Source: Alphaproteobacteria bacterium
GTDB taxonomy: Bacteria > Pseudomonadota > Alphaproteobacteria > Acetobacterales > Acetobacteraceae
Length of the DNA stretch: 32,218 nucleotides
Assembly: GCA_026400845.1 (NCBI GenBank)
Contig: JAPLOH010000098.1
Span: forward strand, 1-32,218
Direction: 5' to 3'
Shown piece by piece: positions 8,745 through 19,643 of the stretch. Under the pieces are notes generated by a model. It was given only the letters and a program-made list of their open reading frames with translations, ran no database searches and was not told the origin of the DNA. A program made the translations under genes and the position numbers. The first letter of the stretch is position 1. Each line of letters opens with the position of its first letter.

Positions 8745-9740
8745 TCATCCCGTTGCCCCGGGATTGCGGACGGCCATGATTTTGCGGCGCATGTAGGTGC
8801 CGGCTTTGACCGGCTGGTATTTCCACCCGCCATCCACGTCACGGCAGGTCGGGATGCAATCGATCATCGTTTCGAAATTGGGATGGCAGAAGAAACCGAG
8901 CGAGAGGCGGGACTGGCCGGTCATTGTTTCGCCGGCCGGGTTCACCACGCGGTGCAGCGTCGAGCACCAGCGGTCATTGGTCCATTGTGCCATCAGATCG
9001 CCGATGTTGATGACGAAGCGGCCGGGCTGCGGCGGCAGATAGTGCCAGGCGCCATCCTTGCCCATCACTTCGAGCCCGCCGGCATCAGGTTGTTGCAGCA
9101 GGATGGTGAGGCTGCCGAAATCGCTGTGGGCGCCGGCGCGCAACTGGCCCTCTTTCGGCGGCTCGGTCTGCGCGGGGTAGTGGAAGGTGTTGAGGGCGGC
9201 GAAATTATCGTCGATCTTGTCGGCGAAATAGGTCTCGGGCAGGCCGAGGGCGAGCGCGAAGACCGTCATCAGATCGGCCGCCAGGGCGTCGATCTGCCCG
9301 TAGTATTCGCTGTAGATCGCGCGGAACCCGGCGGGCTCCGCGGGCCAGATGTCGGGCTGGTAGAAGGGCGCGGCGTCGGGGTCCGCCACGGGGTGGCCTT
9401 GTTGCAGGGCGGGGCGGCCGAGGGAGAAGATCTCGCGCAGATCGGGCGGGGTCTCGACGCCGCGGCTGCGGGCGAGGCGGTGGGTCTGGAACGGCGAATA
9501 GCCGCGCAGCATGGTGCCGGTGGGGGCGGTCAACGCCATCTTGCGCTCGATCGGCAAGGCGAAGAACGCCCGCGCGGTGGCCAGCAGGTCCCGCACCAGG
9601 GCGTCGGGCACCTGGTGGCCGGCGACGGTGAGGAAGCCGGTGTCGCGGCAGGCGGCGTCCACCTCGCGGGCCAGCGCGGCGCGCTCGGCGGGGTCACCGC
9701 GGTAGAAGCGCTGCATGTCGATCACGGGAATATGGGTCAT
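8745..9740 (-). CDS. Isopenicillin-N-synthase-family 2OG-Fe(II) oxygenase
   Basis: IPVIDMQRF, GYSPFQTHRLARSRG, HSDFGSLTILLQQPDAGGLEVM, FVINIGDLMAQWTNDRWCSTLHRV. Confidence 0.88.
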   Translation of the reverse strand: MTHIPVIDMQRFYRGDPAERAALAREVDAACRDTGFLTVAGHQVPDALVRDLLATARAFFALPIERKMALTAPTGTMLRGYSPFQTHRLARSRGVETPPDLREIFSLGRPALQQGHPVADPDAAPFYQPDIWPAEPAGFRAIYSEYYGQIDALAADLMTVFALALGLPETYFADKIDDNFAALNTFHYPAQTEPPKEGQLRAGAHSDFGSLTILLQQPDAGGLEVMGKDGAWHYLPPQPGRFVINIGDLMAQWTNDRWCSTLHRVVNPAGETMTGQSRLSLGFFCHPNFETMIDCIPTCRDVDGGWKYQPVKAGTYMRRKIMAVRNPGATG

Positions 9741-11113
9741 GCGAGCGCCTCCAGCAGGGCATCGGCGTTGGGCAGATCGGCGACGCGGCGGAGCATGGCG
9801 ATCGTCGCGGCGAGGCGCGCGGGCGGCAGCACGCCCTCGGCGCAGGCGCGGAACTTGGCCTCCAGCCGGGTCCGCGACAGGCGCCGCGCCCCGGTGCCGT
9901 CGGCTTCGTCGATGGCGAGCGACAGCACCCGCCCGTCGGTGCAGGTGATCCGTAGCGCGCCACCGAAACGGATCGGTCCGTCGATCGCCTGTGCCGTGTG
10001 GGTGATCCGCCGGCTCAGGGCGCGGATCGCGCGCCGCTTGATTGCCGCCTCGGTGTAGTCCGCCATGCCGAGGCTCCCCTGGGCAAGGGCGGTGGCGACC
10101 GCGTAGAGCACGGAGGCGCGGGCATGGGTCGGCGTGCGCGGCGCGAGTTTCGCCGCCCGCGGCTCGGCGATCTGGCCGATGAAACCGGCGGGGATGGCGA
10201 GTTCCACCTTGGCGATAGCCTCGGCGGTGAGCCCGTGTGCGGCGCGGAGTTCGAGGGCGCCCTCGACGAAGGCGTGGATCGAATGGGCGCAGGGGTAGAG
10301 CTTGAAGGCGGTGTCCAGCATGTGCCAGCGTCGCCCCAGCCCCTCGGTCGCGGCGGCGAAATCGAAACTGTAGTCGGGCCGCTGCACATGGCTGCGGAAC
10401 AGCCCGTAGGCGCCGTCGAGCCCGCTCGCCGGGCCGGTGAAGCCCTCGCGTGCCAGCAGCGCGGCGACGATGCCGGCGTGCCCGGCCCAGCCGGGATGCA
10501 GGGTTTTCGACCAGGTGCCGCCGGCATAGGCCTCCAGCACGCCGGCGCCCTGGCTGGCGGAAATCCCCACCGCGCTCGTCATCTGCGCCGCGCTCAGCCC
10601 CAGCAGCCGCCCGGCGATCAGCGCCGCCGCGGGGGTGCCGAGCACGCTGGTCGGGTGCAGGCCGGCATCGTGGAACGCCCCCGGCGCCACCAGGCCGAGC
10701 CGGCAGCCGATCTCGTTGCCGATGGCGACACCGAGGATGAGATCCGCCCCGCCGCCACCGGTCGCCTGCACCATCGCCAGCGCCGCCGGCACCGAGACCA
10801 CGGAGGGGTGCATCACCGAGGCGTTGTGGGTGTCGTCGAAATCGAAGGCATGCGCCGCCGTGCCGTTGACCAGGGCGGCGAGGCTCGCCGTGGTGCGCTC
10901 GCGATGCCCGACGATGCCGGCCTGATCGCCGCCGCCCAACGCCCGCCCGGCCCGCAGCGCGGCCTGGGCGGTGGCCGAATGCTTCGCGGCGAGGATGATG
11001 CCGAGCGTGTCGAGAATGCGCAGCCGGGCGTCCGCCACCACCGCTTTCGGCAGGTCCGCGAAGCTGAGCCCCGCCGCCCAGCCGGCCAGCATGGCGGCGA
11101 GCGGCTCAGTCAT
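9737..11113 (-). CDS. MmgE/PrpD family protein
   Basis: NGTAAHAFDFDDTHNASVMHPSVVSVPAALA, GLHPTSVLGTPAAALIAGRLLGLSAAQMTSAVGISASQGAGVLE, KTLHPGWAGHAGI. Confidence 0.9.
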   Translation of the reverse strand: MTEPLAAMLAGWAAGLSFADLPKAVVADARLRILDTLGIILAAKHSATAQAALRAGRALGGGDQAGIVGHRERTTASLAALVNGTAAHAFDFDDTHNASVMHPSVVSVPAALAMVQATGGGGADLILGVAIGNEIGCRLGLVAPGAFHDAGLHPTSVLGTPAAALIAGRLLGLSAAQMTSAVGISASQGAGVLEAYAGGTWSKTLHPGWAGHAGIVAALLAREGFTGPASGLDGAYGLFRSHVQRPDYSFDFAAATEGLGRRWHMLDTAFKLYPCAHSIHAFVEGALELRAAHGLTAEAIAKVELAIPAGFIGQIAEPRAAKLAPRTPTHARASVLYAVATALAQGSLGMADYTEAAIKRRAIRALSRRITHTAQAIDGPIRFGGALRITCTDGRVLSLAIDEADGTGARRLSRTRLEAKFRACAEGVLPPARLAATIAMLRRVADLPNADALLEALA

Positions 11114-12206
11114 CGAGCGCCTCCCGCAGCGCGGCCAACGCGCGGGCGTTCTGCTCGGGCAGGCCGACGGTGATGCGCAGGAAATTCGCCCACCCCGGGT
11201 CCATCACCCCGCGCACCAGTACGCCTCGCGCTTCCATCGCGCGCAGGATCGGGCCGGCGGGGCGGCGCAGGTCGGTGGTGATGAAATTGGCCCGCGAAGG
11301 CAACGGCGCAAAGCCGAGGCCGCGCAGCCCGGCGTCGAGCTGGGAGCGGCCTTCGCTGGTGGTTTTCAGCATCAGTTCCAGATGCGCCATATCCCCCAGC
11401 GCCGCCTCGGCGGCCGCCAGCGCCGGCGATGTCATCTCGAAAATCGGCCGCACCGCACGGATCACCTCGGCGACGCGCGCGTCCGAAGCCAGCATGTAGC
11501 CGATCCGGAGCCCGGCCAGGGCATAGGCCTTGGAGAAGGTGCGGGTCACCGCCCAGGGGCCGCGCCGTTCCGCCAGCACCGCCAATGTATCGGCATCCGG
11601 ATCGAACTCGGCATACGCCTCGTCGACCACGAGCATCACCTCGTCGGGCACATGGCGGGCGATATGGGCCAATGCAGCGCGCGAAAGGCTACCGCCGGTG
11701 TTGCCGTTGGGGGTGCAGCAGAAAACGATGCTGGTATCGGGCGCGATGGAGGCGAGCAGGCGCTCCGGATCGTTCGCCCCGTCCGGCCCGACCTCCACCG
11801 GGATCGCCCGCGCCCCGGCAATCCGCGTCGAAAGCCCGTATCGCGGGAAGGAGGGAAACGGCAGCACCGCGCTGCGGTCAGGTGCGAGGGAGACCATGCA
11901 CAGCAGATGCAGCAGCATGTCCGACCCGCAGGCGAGCCCGATGCGCTCGGCGGGGATGCCGGTCTTGGCCGCCAACGCCGCGGTCAGGGGGCCGCCATCG
12001 GTGGGCGGGTAGCGGTTCACCCCGGCGATGGTCGCCATGGCGGCTTCGATTGCGAGCGGTGAAGGGGGAAGCGGGCTCTCGTTGAGATTGAGGGCCAGCG
12101 TGTCACCAGCGCCATCCGGGCGGGGGTGGACCATGGGGGCGCGCAACTCGGCGGCGATGGGGGCGATCCAGTTCATGGGCATGAGACTAGCACCGGGCGG
12201 GTTCAA
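11106..12206 (-). CDS. HisC-like (histidinol-phosphate) class I/II aminotransferase
   Basis: LNLNESPLPPSP, NRYPPTDGGPLTAALA, CTPNGNTGGSL, VVDEAYAEFDPD, TFSKAYALAGLRIGYMLA. Start is either TTG 12206 (4-bp overlap with dppB-like) or ATG 12176. Confidence 0.85.
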   Translation of the reverse strand: MNPPGASLMPMNWIAPIAAELRAPMVHPRPDGAGDTLALNLNESPLPPSPLAIEAAMATIAGVNRYPPTDGGPLTAALAAKTGIPAERIGLACGSDMLLHLLCMVSLAPDRSAVLPFPSFPRYGLSTRIAGARAIPVEVGPDGANDPERLLASIAPDTSIVFCCTPNGNTGGSLSRAALAHIARHVPDEVMLVVDEAYAEFDPDADTLAVLAERRGPWAVTRTFSKAYALAGLRIGYMLASDARVAEVIRAVRPIFEMTSPALAAAEAALGDMAHLELMLKTTSEGRSQLDAGLRGLGFAPLPSRANFITTDLRRPAGPILRAMEARGVLVRGVMDPGWANFLRITVGLPEQNARALAALREALDD

Positions 12207-13150
12207 TGATAGTCGATCCGCGGGTCGATATAGGCGTAGAGCACGTCCACCAGCAGGTTGATGGTGATGTAGATCGCCAGGATGAACAGGATGCAGCCCT
12301 GGATCAGCGGGTAGTCCCGCACCCCGATCGCCTGGATCAGCAGGCGGCCGAGGCCGGGATAGGTGAAGACGGCTTCGGTGATCACGGTGCCGCCGATGAA
12401 GTTGGCCAGCGACAGGCCGACGATGGTGACGAAGGGGAGCATGGCGTTGCGCATCACGTGGCGGCCGATGACGTCCCGCTCGCGCAGGCCTTTGGAGCGG
12501 GCGGTGCGGACGTAGTCGGACAGGAGTTCGCCGAGCAAAGCGGCGCGCAGGAAGCGGCTGAAGATGCCGGAGATGTAGAGGCCGAGGGTGAGTGCGGGCA
12601 GCGCCAGGTTGGCGAGTGCGCGGACGGGGTCGGTAAAGAACGGGATGTAGGCGGAGGCCGAGGGCAGCCAGTGGAGGTGCACGGCGAACAGCAGGATCAG
12701 CAGGATGCCGAGCCAGAAGGTCGGCACCCCGAGCGCGAGGGCGCTCCAGGCGCTGAGGATGCGATCCAGCAGGGAATTGGGTTTCAGCGCGCTGGCGATG
12801 GCGACGGGGACGCCGACGAGGAGGCCGATCAGGGTGGCGGCGAGGCCGAGTTGCAGGGTGGCGGGGATGCGCTTGGCGATGAGGTCCAGCACCGGTTCGC
12901 GGCTTTGGATGGATTGGCCGAGATCACCCTGCAGGGCGGCGGTGAGCCAGCGCCAGTATTGCGCCAGCAGCGGCTGGTCGAGCCCGAGGCGGGCGGTGAT
13001 GGCGGCGATTTGCTCCGGCGTGGCGTTTTCGCCGACCAGGGCGCCGACCGGGCTGCCGGGGACGGCGTAGATCATCGCCCAGATGCCGAGCGAGGCGAGC
13101 AGCAGAACGGGGATGAACTGGGCGAGGCGGCGCAGGATGTAGCTGGTCAT
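12203..13150 (-). CDS. Peptide/nickel-type ABC transporter permease (DppB-like)
   Basis: [34 protein letters not shown]..., SDYVRTARSKGLRERDVIGRHVMRNAMLPFVTIVG. Confidence 0.93.
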   Translation of the reverse strand: MTSYILRRLAQFIPVLLLASLGIWAMIYAVPGSPVGALVGENATPEQIAAITARLGLDQPLLAQYWRWLTAALQGDLGQSIQSREPVLDLIAKRIPATLQLGLAATLIGLLVGVPVAIASALKPNSLLDRILSAWSALALGVPTFWLGILLILLFAVHLHWLPSASAYIPFFTDPVRALANLALPALTLGLYISGIFSRFLRAALLGELLSDYVRTARSKGLRERDVIGRHVMRNAMLPFVTIVGLSLANFIGGTVITEAVFTYPGLGRLLIQAIGVRDYPLIQGCILFILAIYITINLLVDVLYAYIDPRIDYH

Positions 13151-13989
13151 GCGTCGTCCTCCGCGGATTGGCGGTCCTCGATGAGGCGGGCGAGGGTGCG
13201 GCCCAGCGTGTCGAGCGAGAGGATGGTGAGGGTGAGCACCAGGCCGGGCAACACGGCGTAGTAGGGCGCCTCGTAGAGGAAGCCCTTGCCGGTGCGCAGC
13301 ATGTCCCCCCAGCTCGGCGTGGGCGGCGGGATGCCGACGCCGAGGAAGGAGAGGGCGGCTTCGAGCAGGATGGCCACCGAGGAGAGGATCACCACCTGCA
13401 CCAGGATGGGGCTCCAGGCGTTGGGCAGCACGGTGGTGAACATGGTGTAGGCGGACGAGCCGCCCATCGCCTCGACGGCGGTGACGAAATCGCGCTGCCG
13501 CAGCGAGAGCACCTGCGCGCGGGTGATGCGGGCGAAGGCGGGGATGCCGGTGATGCCGACGGCGACCAGCGAGGCGGCCTGGCTGCGGCCGAGCACGGCG
13601 ATCAGCGCCATGGCGAAGAGGATGCCGGGCAGCGCCAGCAGCACGTCGACGATGCGCATCAGAATTGCGTCGCGCCAGCCGCCGAAGAAGCCGGCGACCA
13701 GGCCGATCGGCACGCCGATGGCGCCCGCGATCGCCACCGCGCCGAGTGCGGTGACCAGCGAGGTGCGGGCGCCGTAGATGGCGCGCGTCATCAGGTCTCG
13801 CCCGAGTTCGTCGGTGCCGAACCAGTGCTCGGGGGAGGGCGGGTCGAGCGTGTTCGCGAGGTCCTGCGCCAGGGGGTCAGTGGGCAGGATGAGGTGGGCG
13901 AAAGCTGCTGTGAAGGCGAGCAGCATGATATAGGCGATGCCCAGCAGGGCGCCGCGATGGGCGAGCAGGCGGCGCAAGGTGGGGTTCAC
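13147..13989 (-). CDS. Peptide/nickel-type ABC transporter permease (DppC-like)
   Basis: Likely GTG start at 13989 ([17 protein letters not shown]); [44 protein letters not shown]. 4-bp GTGA overlap with the upstream ATPase. Confidence 0.9.
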   Translation of the reverse strand: MNPTLRRLLAHRGALLGIAYIMLLAFTAAFAHLILPTDPLAQDLANTLDPPSPEHWFGTDELGRDLMTRAIYGARTSLVTALGAVAIAGAIGVPIGLVAGFFGGWRDAILMRIVDVLLALPGILFAMALIAVLGRSQAASLVAVGITGIPAFARITRAQVLSLRQRDFVTAVEAMGGSSAYTMFTTVLPNAWSPILVQVVILSSVAILLEAALSFLGVGIPPPTPSWGDMLRTGKGFLYEAPYYAVLPGLVLTLTILSLDTLGRTLARLIEDRQSAEDDA

Positions 13990-15974
13990 TGCGCCACCTC
14001 CATCGGGTGGTGGCAGGCCATCCGGCTCGGGACCGTCGCGTGATCGGCGAACTCCGGCGCCGTGCTGGCGCAGAGCGGGCTGGCGCGGAAGCAGCGCGGA
14101 TGAAAGGCACATCCGGACGGCGGCCGCGCCGGGCTCGGGATATCGCCTTCGAGAATGATCCGCCGCCCGCCGCCCCGCGCCGCCGGGTCCGGCACCGGGA
14201 CGGCGGAGAGCAGCGAGCGCGTATAGGGGTGGAGCGGCCGCGCATAGAGCGTCGCCTTGTCGCTCTCCTCGACGATGCGGCCGAGATACATCACGGCGAC
14301 GCGGTCTGAGATGTGGTGCACCACGGCGAGATCATGGGCGATGAAGATGTAGGCAAGGCCGAGCTCGCGCTGCAAATCCTTGAGCAGATTGACGATTTGC
14401 GCCTGGATCGAGACATCCAGCGCGGCCACGGGCTCGTCTAGGATCAGCAGCTTGGGTTGCAGCGCCAGCGCCCGGGCGATGCCGATGCGCTGCCTCTGCC
14501 CACCCGAGAACTCACGCGGGAAGCGGCTCATCATCGCCCGCGGCAGACCCACCCGGTCAAACAACCCGGCGACATAAGCATCGCCGCCCATCTCCGCATG
14601 CAGCCCATGGATGCGCAGCGGCTCGGCGACGATCTCGCCGGCAGTGCGGATGGGGTTGAGGGAGGAATAGGGGTCCTGGAAGACATACTGCATGTCCCGC
14701 CGCAGCCGGCGCATGGCGCCGCGGGGCAGGCCGGCGATCTCCCGCCCCTCGAAGCGGATGCTGCCGGCGGTCGGCCGGATCAGGCCCATGATGGCCCGCC
14801 CGGTGGTGGTCTTGCCGCAGCCACTTTCGCCGACCAGGCCGAGGGTTTCGCCGGGGCGCACGCTGAGGCTGACGCCAGCGACCGCACGGACCGAGCCGGT
14901 CTGGCGGCGCAGCAGGCCGGTGCGGATGGGGAATTCGACGCGCAGGTCGGTCACTTCCAGCAGCGGTGAGGCGGTGTTGGTGCTGGCGGCATGGGGGCGG
15001 GCGGCGGGCGGGGCGGCCACGGCCTCGCCGGGGAAGTGGCAGGCGACGCCATCGCGGTCCGGCGGTTCGGTTTCGCAGATCGCACGTCCATGGCCGACCG
15101 GGCAGCGGGGCCGGAAACTGCATCCGGGGGTGAGGCGGCCGGGATGCGGCGGCTGGCCGGGAATGGCGGTGAGACGCTCGGGGTCGTCGTCGATGCGCGG
15201 CAGGCTGCGCAGCAGGGCGGCAGTGTAGGGGTGGCGGGGGCTGCGGAAAATCTCGGCCACCGGCCCGGTCTCGACGATCCGCCCGGCATACATCACCGCC
15301 ACCCGATCCGCGACCTCGGCGATCACCCCGAGATCATGGGTGATCAGGATCACCGCAGCCCCGCTCTCCCGCTGCCGTCGCGCCAGCACCGACAGCACCT
15401 GCGCCTGCACCGTGACGTCGAGCGCCGTGGTCGGTTCGTCGGCGATGATCAAGCGCGGATTGCCGGCCATCGCCATGGCGATCACCGCGCGCTGGCGCAT
15501 GCCACCGGAGAACTGGTGGGGGAATTGGGTGATGCGCGCGCCGGGGTCCGGCACATCCACCTCGCGCAGCAGCGCCTCCGCGCGCGTGGCGGCGTCCTCC
15601 CGCCGCAGGGTGCCATGCGCGATCTGCCCCTCGGTGATCTGGCGGCCCACCGGGAAGACCGGGTTCAACGTCGTCGCCGGGTCCTGGAACACCATTCCCA
15701 CATCGCGGCCGCGCATCTGCCGGAGCGTCTCGGCATCCGCGGTGGTGACGTCGATCCCCGCCAGCGTGATCTGCCCGCTCACCCGCGCCGATGGGCCAAG
15801 CAGGCCCGTCAGCGCCAGCGAGGTGACGCTCTTTCCTGATCCTGATTCGCCGACAATGCCCAGCACCTCGCCCGGTGCCACCTCGAAGCTGACCCCGCGC
15901 ACCGCCGGTACGGGGCGGCCCGCGCCCACGAAGGTGACTTCGAGGTCGCGGACCGAGACGACCGGCGCCGCCAC
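13986..15974 (-). CDS. Fused dual ATPase of peptide ABC transporter (DppD-DppF type)
   Basis: Two Walker A motifs ([16 protein letters not shown]), two signature/Walker B regions ([28 protein letters not shown] and [27 protein letters not shown]), two OppD/F C-terminal Cys motifs. Confidence 0.95.
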   Translation of the reverse strand: MAAPVVSVRDLEVTFVGAGRPVPAVRGVSFEVAPGEVLGIVGESGSGKSVTSLALTGLLGPSARVSGQITLAGIDVTTADAETLRQMRGRDVGMVFQDPATTLNPVFPVGRQITEGQIAHGTLRREDAATRAEALLREVDVPDPGARITQFPHQFSGGMRQRAVIAMAMAGNPRLIIADEPTTALDVTVQAQVLSVLARRQRESGAAVILITHDLGVIAEVADRVAVMYAGRIVETGPVAEIFRSPRHPYTAALLRSLPRIDDDPERLTAIPGQPPHPGRLTPGCSFRPRCPVGHGRAICETEPPDRDGVACHFPGEAVAAPPAARPHAASTNTASPLLEVTDLRVEFPIRTGLLRRQTGSVRAVAGVSLSVRPGETLGLVGESGCGKTTTGRAIMGLIRPTAGSIRFEGREIAGLPRGAMRRLRRDMQYVFQDPYSSLNPIRTAGEIVAEPLRIHGLHAEMGGDAYVAGLFDRVGLPRAMMSRFPREFSGGQRQRIGIARALALQPKLLILDEPVAALDVSIQAQIVNLLKDLQRELGLAYIFIAHDLAVVHHISDRVAVMYLGRIVEESDKATLYARPLHPYTRSLLSAVPVPDPAARGGGRRIILEGDIPSPARPPSGCAFHPRCFRASPLCASTAPEFADHATVPSRMACHHPMEVAQ

Positions 15975-15984
15975 CGGTGGCTGC

Positions 15985-17517
15985 TTAGCCGGAGAACCCG
16001 ACGGTGCGGGCGACCAGCATGTTGTCGATCTCGGCCGTGAAGCCGCTGACTTTTTTGCTCGCCACGATCAGTCCGAGGTCGAAGGTATTGGTGGGGATGG
16101 CGAAAGAGGCTTCGATGAGGGCCTTGTTGAGTTCGGCGTAGACGGCCTTCACGCCGTCGCCGGAGCCGAAAGTGGTGTTGACCTTGTCGATCGCGGCGAC
16201 GTAGGCGGGGTGCGGGTGGGGGTCGCCCAGGACGGGGTTCTTGGCAGTGCGGTAGATCGAGTTGGTGGCGACGCGGGTGGGGAATTTCTGCACGTTGCCG
16301 ATGCCGCCGAACACCGCGTCGAACTTGCCTTGCAGCAGGGAGTCGATGAATTCGCCGCCCTGGCGCAGTTCGAGCTCGATCTTGATGCCGGCCTTGGCGA
16401 TGGTGCTTTGCACGATCTGGCTGATCGCCACCGCGTCCTCGTCGCCGGCGTTGACCAGGAGTTTCCAGCCGTTCATCTCGGCCTCCGACAGGCCGGATTC
16501 CTTGAGCAGCGCGCGGCCTTTCTCGATGTCGAAGCCATAGGTGGTGTCGTAGGATTTGTCGGCCGCGGGGCTCGAGGGCGCCCAGGGCAGTGCGGTGACC
16601 ACGCCGAGCCCGGCATAGCCGACGCGCAGGATGGCGCGGCGGTCCATCAGGTAGTTGAAGGCCTGGCGGAATTTGGCGTTCTTGAACGGGCCGCGGGTGG
16701 TGTTGATGCGCAGCCGCTGCATCAGCGGGCCGGGGCCCTGGATGAGCTGGTAGCCGGCATCGCGCAGCCGCACCGCGGCGCGGCCGCCGCCGCCGTAGAT
16801 GACGTCCACCGCGCCCGATTCGAGGGCGGCATTGGCGGCGTTGTTGTCGGAGAAAATGGTGAACACCACCTCGCCCACCACCGGCTCCCCCTTGCGCCAA
16901 TATTTCGGGTTGGCGACCAGGCGGATGCGCTGGCCGAGCACGCGCTCGGCGACCGTGAAGGCGCCGGTTCCGGCGGCCTTGGTTTCCACCGTGTCGATGC
17001 CGGCGGGGTCGATCACCGAGACGAATTGCAGCAGGTCGGTGATCTGGCGGTCCGGCACCGGGCCGTTGAACTCGATCACCACCGTCTTGGCATCCGGCGT
17101 GGACCAGCCTTTGACCACCGACATGGTGGCGAAGACGTTCTTGCCCTTCTGTGGGTCGGCGCCTTTTTTCAAAGTTGCGTCGACGGCGGCGGAGGTGAGG
17201 GGCGCGCCGCTGTGGAACACCACGCCGTCCCGCAGGGTGACGGTGACGGATTTGTTGTCGGCCGCGATTTTCCAGGCGGTCGCGAGGCTCGGGATCGCCT
17301 GGCCCTCGGCGGTGTATTCGATCAGGCTGTCATAGAGGTTCTTGATCAGCGGAAAGTTCAGGGTGGTGAACTGATGCGGATCGTAGTTCTGCATGTCCGC
17401 CAGCAGGGCGACGCGCAGGGTGCCGCCCTTGAGGTCCGCCGCGCGGGCCTGGAATGGCACCGATGCCAGCGCCAATGCGCCCGCGATACCGCCGCGCCGT
17501 GTGAGTTCGATCGACAT
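15985..17517 (-). CDS. Extracellular solute-binding protein, family 5 (peptide/nickel)
   Basis: [64 protein letters not shown]; signal-peptide-like N-terminus. Confidence 0.92.
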   Translation of the reverse strand: MSIELTRRGGIAGALALASVPFQARAADLKGGTLRVALLADMQNYDPHQFTTLNFPLIKNLYDSLIEYTAEGQAIPSLATAWKIAADNKSVTVTLRDGVVFHSGAPLTSAAVDATLKKGADPQKGKNVFATMSVVKGWSTPDAKTVVIEFNGPVPDRQITDLLQFVSVIDPAGIDTVETKAAGTGAFTVAERVLGQRIRLVANPKYWRKGEPVVGEVVFTIFSDNNAANAALESGAVDVIYGGGGRAAVRLRDAGYQLIQGPGPLMQRLRINTTRGPFKNAKFRQAFNYLMDRRAILRVGYAGLGVVTALPWAPSSPAADKSYDTTYGFDIEKGRALLKESGLSEAEMNGWKLLVNAGDEDAVAISQIVQSTIAKAGIKIELELRQGGEFIDSLLQGKFDAVFGGIGNVQKFPTRVATNSIYRTAKNPVLGDPHPHPAYVAAIDKVNTTFGSGDGVKAVYAELNKALIEASFAIPTNTFDLGLIVASKKVSGFTAEIDNMLVARTVGFSG

Positions 17518-17610
17518 ATTGACGTGCCTCCCCCCAGGTTTCGTTCAGCCCGGGGAGAGTGGAACGCGATCAGGGCGCTGTCAATTTTCGCTGATGACGC
17601 CGCGAGGTTT

Positions 17611-19095
17611 TCAGCCCCGCCAGCTCGCCGGCTGCTCCATCGGAAACATCGGCCGCGGCACCCGCTTCCACGGCAGGCCCACCACGTCGGACTGGCCGGG
17701 GCCGGTGGTATCGACGCGGATGACCCGCGAGGTGATGGACTTGAAGAACTGGAAGTTCGACGCCGTCTTCAGCACCGCCATCTTGTACTCCGCCGGCTCC
17801 ACGCCGAACCAGCGATAGACGTCCGGCACATTGCCGGCCGAGCCGCTCTGCTCGGAGATCATCATCGTCACCGGCCCCGCGTCGAAAATCACCGTGGTGC
17901 CCTGGTCGAACTCCGGCTGCTGGAACACGGCGACCTTCACGATGCCGCGGACGATCTTGCGCACCTTGCCGGTGACCATGATGGGCGAAAAGAACACGGG
18001 GCAGGAGGTGCCGCCCATCGGCACCGTCACCTCGGCACCCTCGCCGGCGGCGACCAGCAGTGCGACGGTTTTGGCGGAAATCAGCGGAATCAGCGCCCGG
18101 CTCGTGATGCCGAGCCGCAGGATGGCCTCCAGAATGAGGTTGCTGTCGCCCGCGGTGCCGCCGAACACGGTATCCCCGGTGTCGGACAGCACGATCAGCC
18201 CCTTTTCGGCGCGATCGGCCATCAGCACCGCCTCGTCGATGGCGACGGCCTCCTTGCGCATGAAATCCTGCCGCATCGACCACGCCAAATCGGCCGATGC
18301 ATCGGCGAGGCGCTCGGCCAGCGCCTGGTCGTTGTCTGTCACCACCACCGTCGCCCAGCCGCCCTCATCCACATCGAGCCAGGGCTGCATCGGGCAGGGG
18401 GCGATGTGCAGCACGCGGGGATCGGCTGCCTCCGCAGCGCGGGCGTGGTCGAACCATATCTTCATCGGCCCGGCTATGGTCAGGAATTGCTCCTGGTGGG
18501 TGATGATGCGCAGCTTGCGCCAAGCCATGGTCGGCTTGGTCCCCTCGCGGAGAATGCGCACCAGCATCTGCCCGGCGAGCCGCCCGGTATCATAGACGTC
18601 ATGCGGCTGGGTGCGGTGGCCGAGAATGGCGGTGCTGAGCGACACCATCTGGTGGGTCACGTTGGCGTGGTGGTCGAGCGAGGTGACGATGGGCACGTCC
18701 GGCCCCAGCACGGCGCGGCAGATCGCGAGCTGCGCGCCCTCCACGTCATCGACCCCCTCGGCCGAGCAGGCGCCATGGATATGCATCGCCAGCGCGTCGA
18801 TCCGCCCGGCATTGCGCAGACCGGTGCCGATGCGCTCCTCGAAGAACAGCCGCGCCTCCGTGCTGATCCGCCCGCCGGCCATCGCCCAGGCCGAGATGAT
18901 CGGCACCCATTCCACCTCCATCCCCGCTTCCGCCACCGCATCGCAGCAGCCGCCGACCTGGCCGGCCCCGCGCATGCGCTCCAGGATCTCGGGTCCCTGG
19001 TAGATGCCGAACGCCGCGAAATTCGCCAGCGTGGTGAGTTCAGGATTGAAGTCGTTGGTTTCCTGGCCGATGTGAATGATGGCGATGCGCTTCAT
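17611..19095 (-). CDS. M81 family metallopeptidase (MlrC-like)
   Basis: MKRIAIIHIGQETNDFNPELTTLANFAAFGIYQG, LDHHANVT, GDTVFGGTAGDSNLILEAIL; ATG at 19095 fits the family start. Confidence 0.88.
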   Translation of the reverse strand: MKRIAIIHIGQETNDFNPELTTLANFAAFGIYQGPEILERMRGAGQVGGCCDAVAEAGMEVEWVPIISAWAMAGGRISTEARLFFEERIGTGLRNAGRIDALAMHIHGACSAEGVDDVEGAQLAICRAVLGPDVPIVTSLDHHANVTHQMVSLSTAILGHRTQPHDVYDTGRLAGQMLVRILREGTKPTMAWRKLRIITHQEQFLTIAGPMKIWFDHARAAEAADPRVLHIAPCPMQPWLDVDEGGWATVVVTDNDQALAERLADASADLAWSMRQDFMRKEAVAIDEAVLMADRAEKGLIVLSDTGDTVFGGTAGDSNLILEAILRLGITSRALIPLISAKTVALLVAAGEGAEVTVPMGGTSCPVFFSPIMVTGKVRKIVRGIVKVAVFQQPEFDQGTTVIFDAGPVTMMISEQSGSAGNVPDVYRWFGVEPAEYKMAVLKTASNFQFFKSITSRVIRVDTTGPGQSDVVGLPWKRVPRPMFPMEQPASWRG

Positions 19096-19184
19096 GCCGC
19101 ACTCCTCCGCGTTCGGCGCGGCGATGGACGCGCCCTTGGCGAAGCGGTACCACCAGCGCCTCGCCACCACAAGCGGAGCCCGCA

Positions 19185-19643
19185 TTGACCGAAATCTACA
19201 TCGACGCCGATGCCTGCCCGGTGCGCGAGGAAGTCTTCTCGGTCGCCACCCGCCGCGGCCTCGTCGTCCACGTCGTCAGCAACGGCTCCCGCCCGATTCG
19301 CCCGCCCCGCCTGCCGAATGTCCGCATGGTCATCGTCGCGGCCGGCGCCGATATCGCCGATGACTGGATCGCCGAACGCATCACCGCGGCCGATGTGTGC
19401 ATCACCGCCGATATCCCGCTCGCCGCCCGCTGCCTGGAGAAAGGCGCCCAGGCGCTGGCCCATAACGGCAAGCGCTGGACGCCCGACAACATCGGTGGCG
19501 CGTTGGCGGGGCGGGAGATCGGCAGATATCTGCGGGAGATCGGGGCAACAACGGGCGGGCCGCCGCCACTGACCAAGCAGGACCGCTCGAAGTTCCTCTC
19601 CGCGTTGGACGCGGCGATCGTGGCGGCGTTGCGGGTGCGCTAG
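19185..19643 (+). CDS. YaiI/YqxD (UPF0178) family protein
   Basis: TEIYIDADACPVREEVFSVATR, GADIADDWIAERITAADVCITADIPLAARCLEKGAQAL, TTG start. Confidence 0.92.
   Translation: MTEIYIDADACPVREEVFSVATRRGLVVHVVSNGSRPIRPPRLPNVRMVIVAAGADIADDWIAERITAADVCITADIPLAARCLEKGAQALAHNGKRWTPDNIGGALAGREIGRYLREIGATTGGPPPLTKQDRSKFLSALDAAIVAALRVR

Noticed and set aside
8628-10058. ORFs beginning in the repeats (e.g. 8628..10058 +, 7872..8723 - and 26575..28074 -, the last two both starting MKKRTKKL)
   Set aside because: The matching N-termini come from the palindromic repeat elements; the rest is antisense to real genes.
15340-19188. 1282-aa plus-strand ORF
   Set aside because: Antisense to the clear ABC ATPase, family-5 SBP and M81 genes; no recognisable domain. 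Typical shadow ORF in GC-rich DNA.
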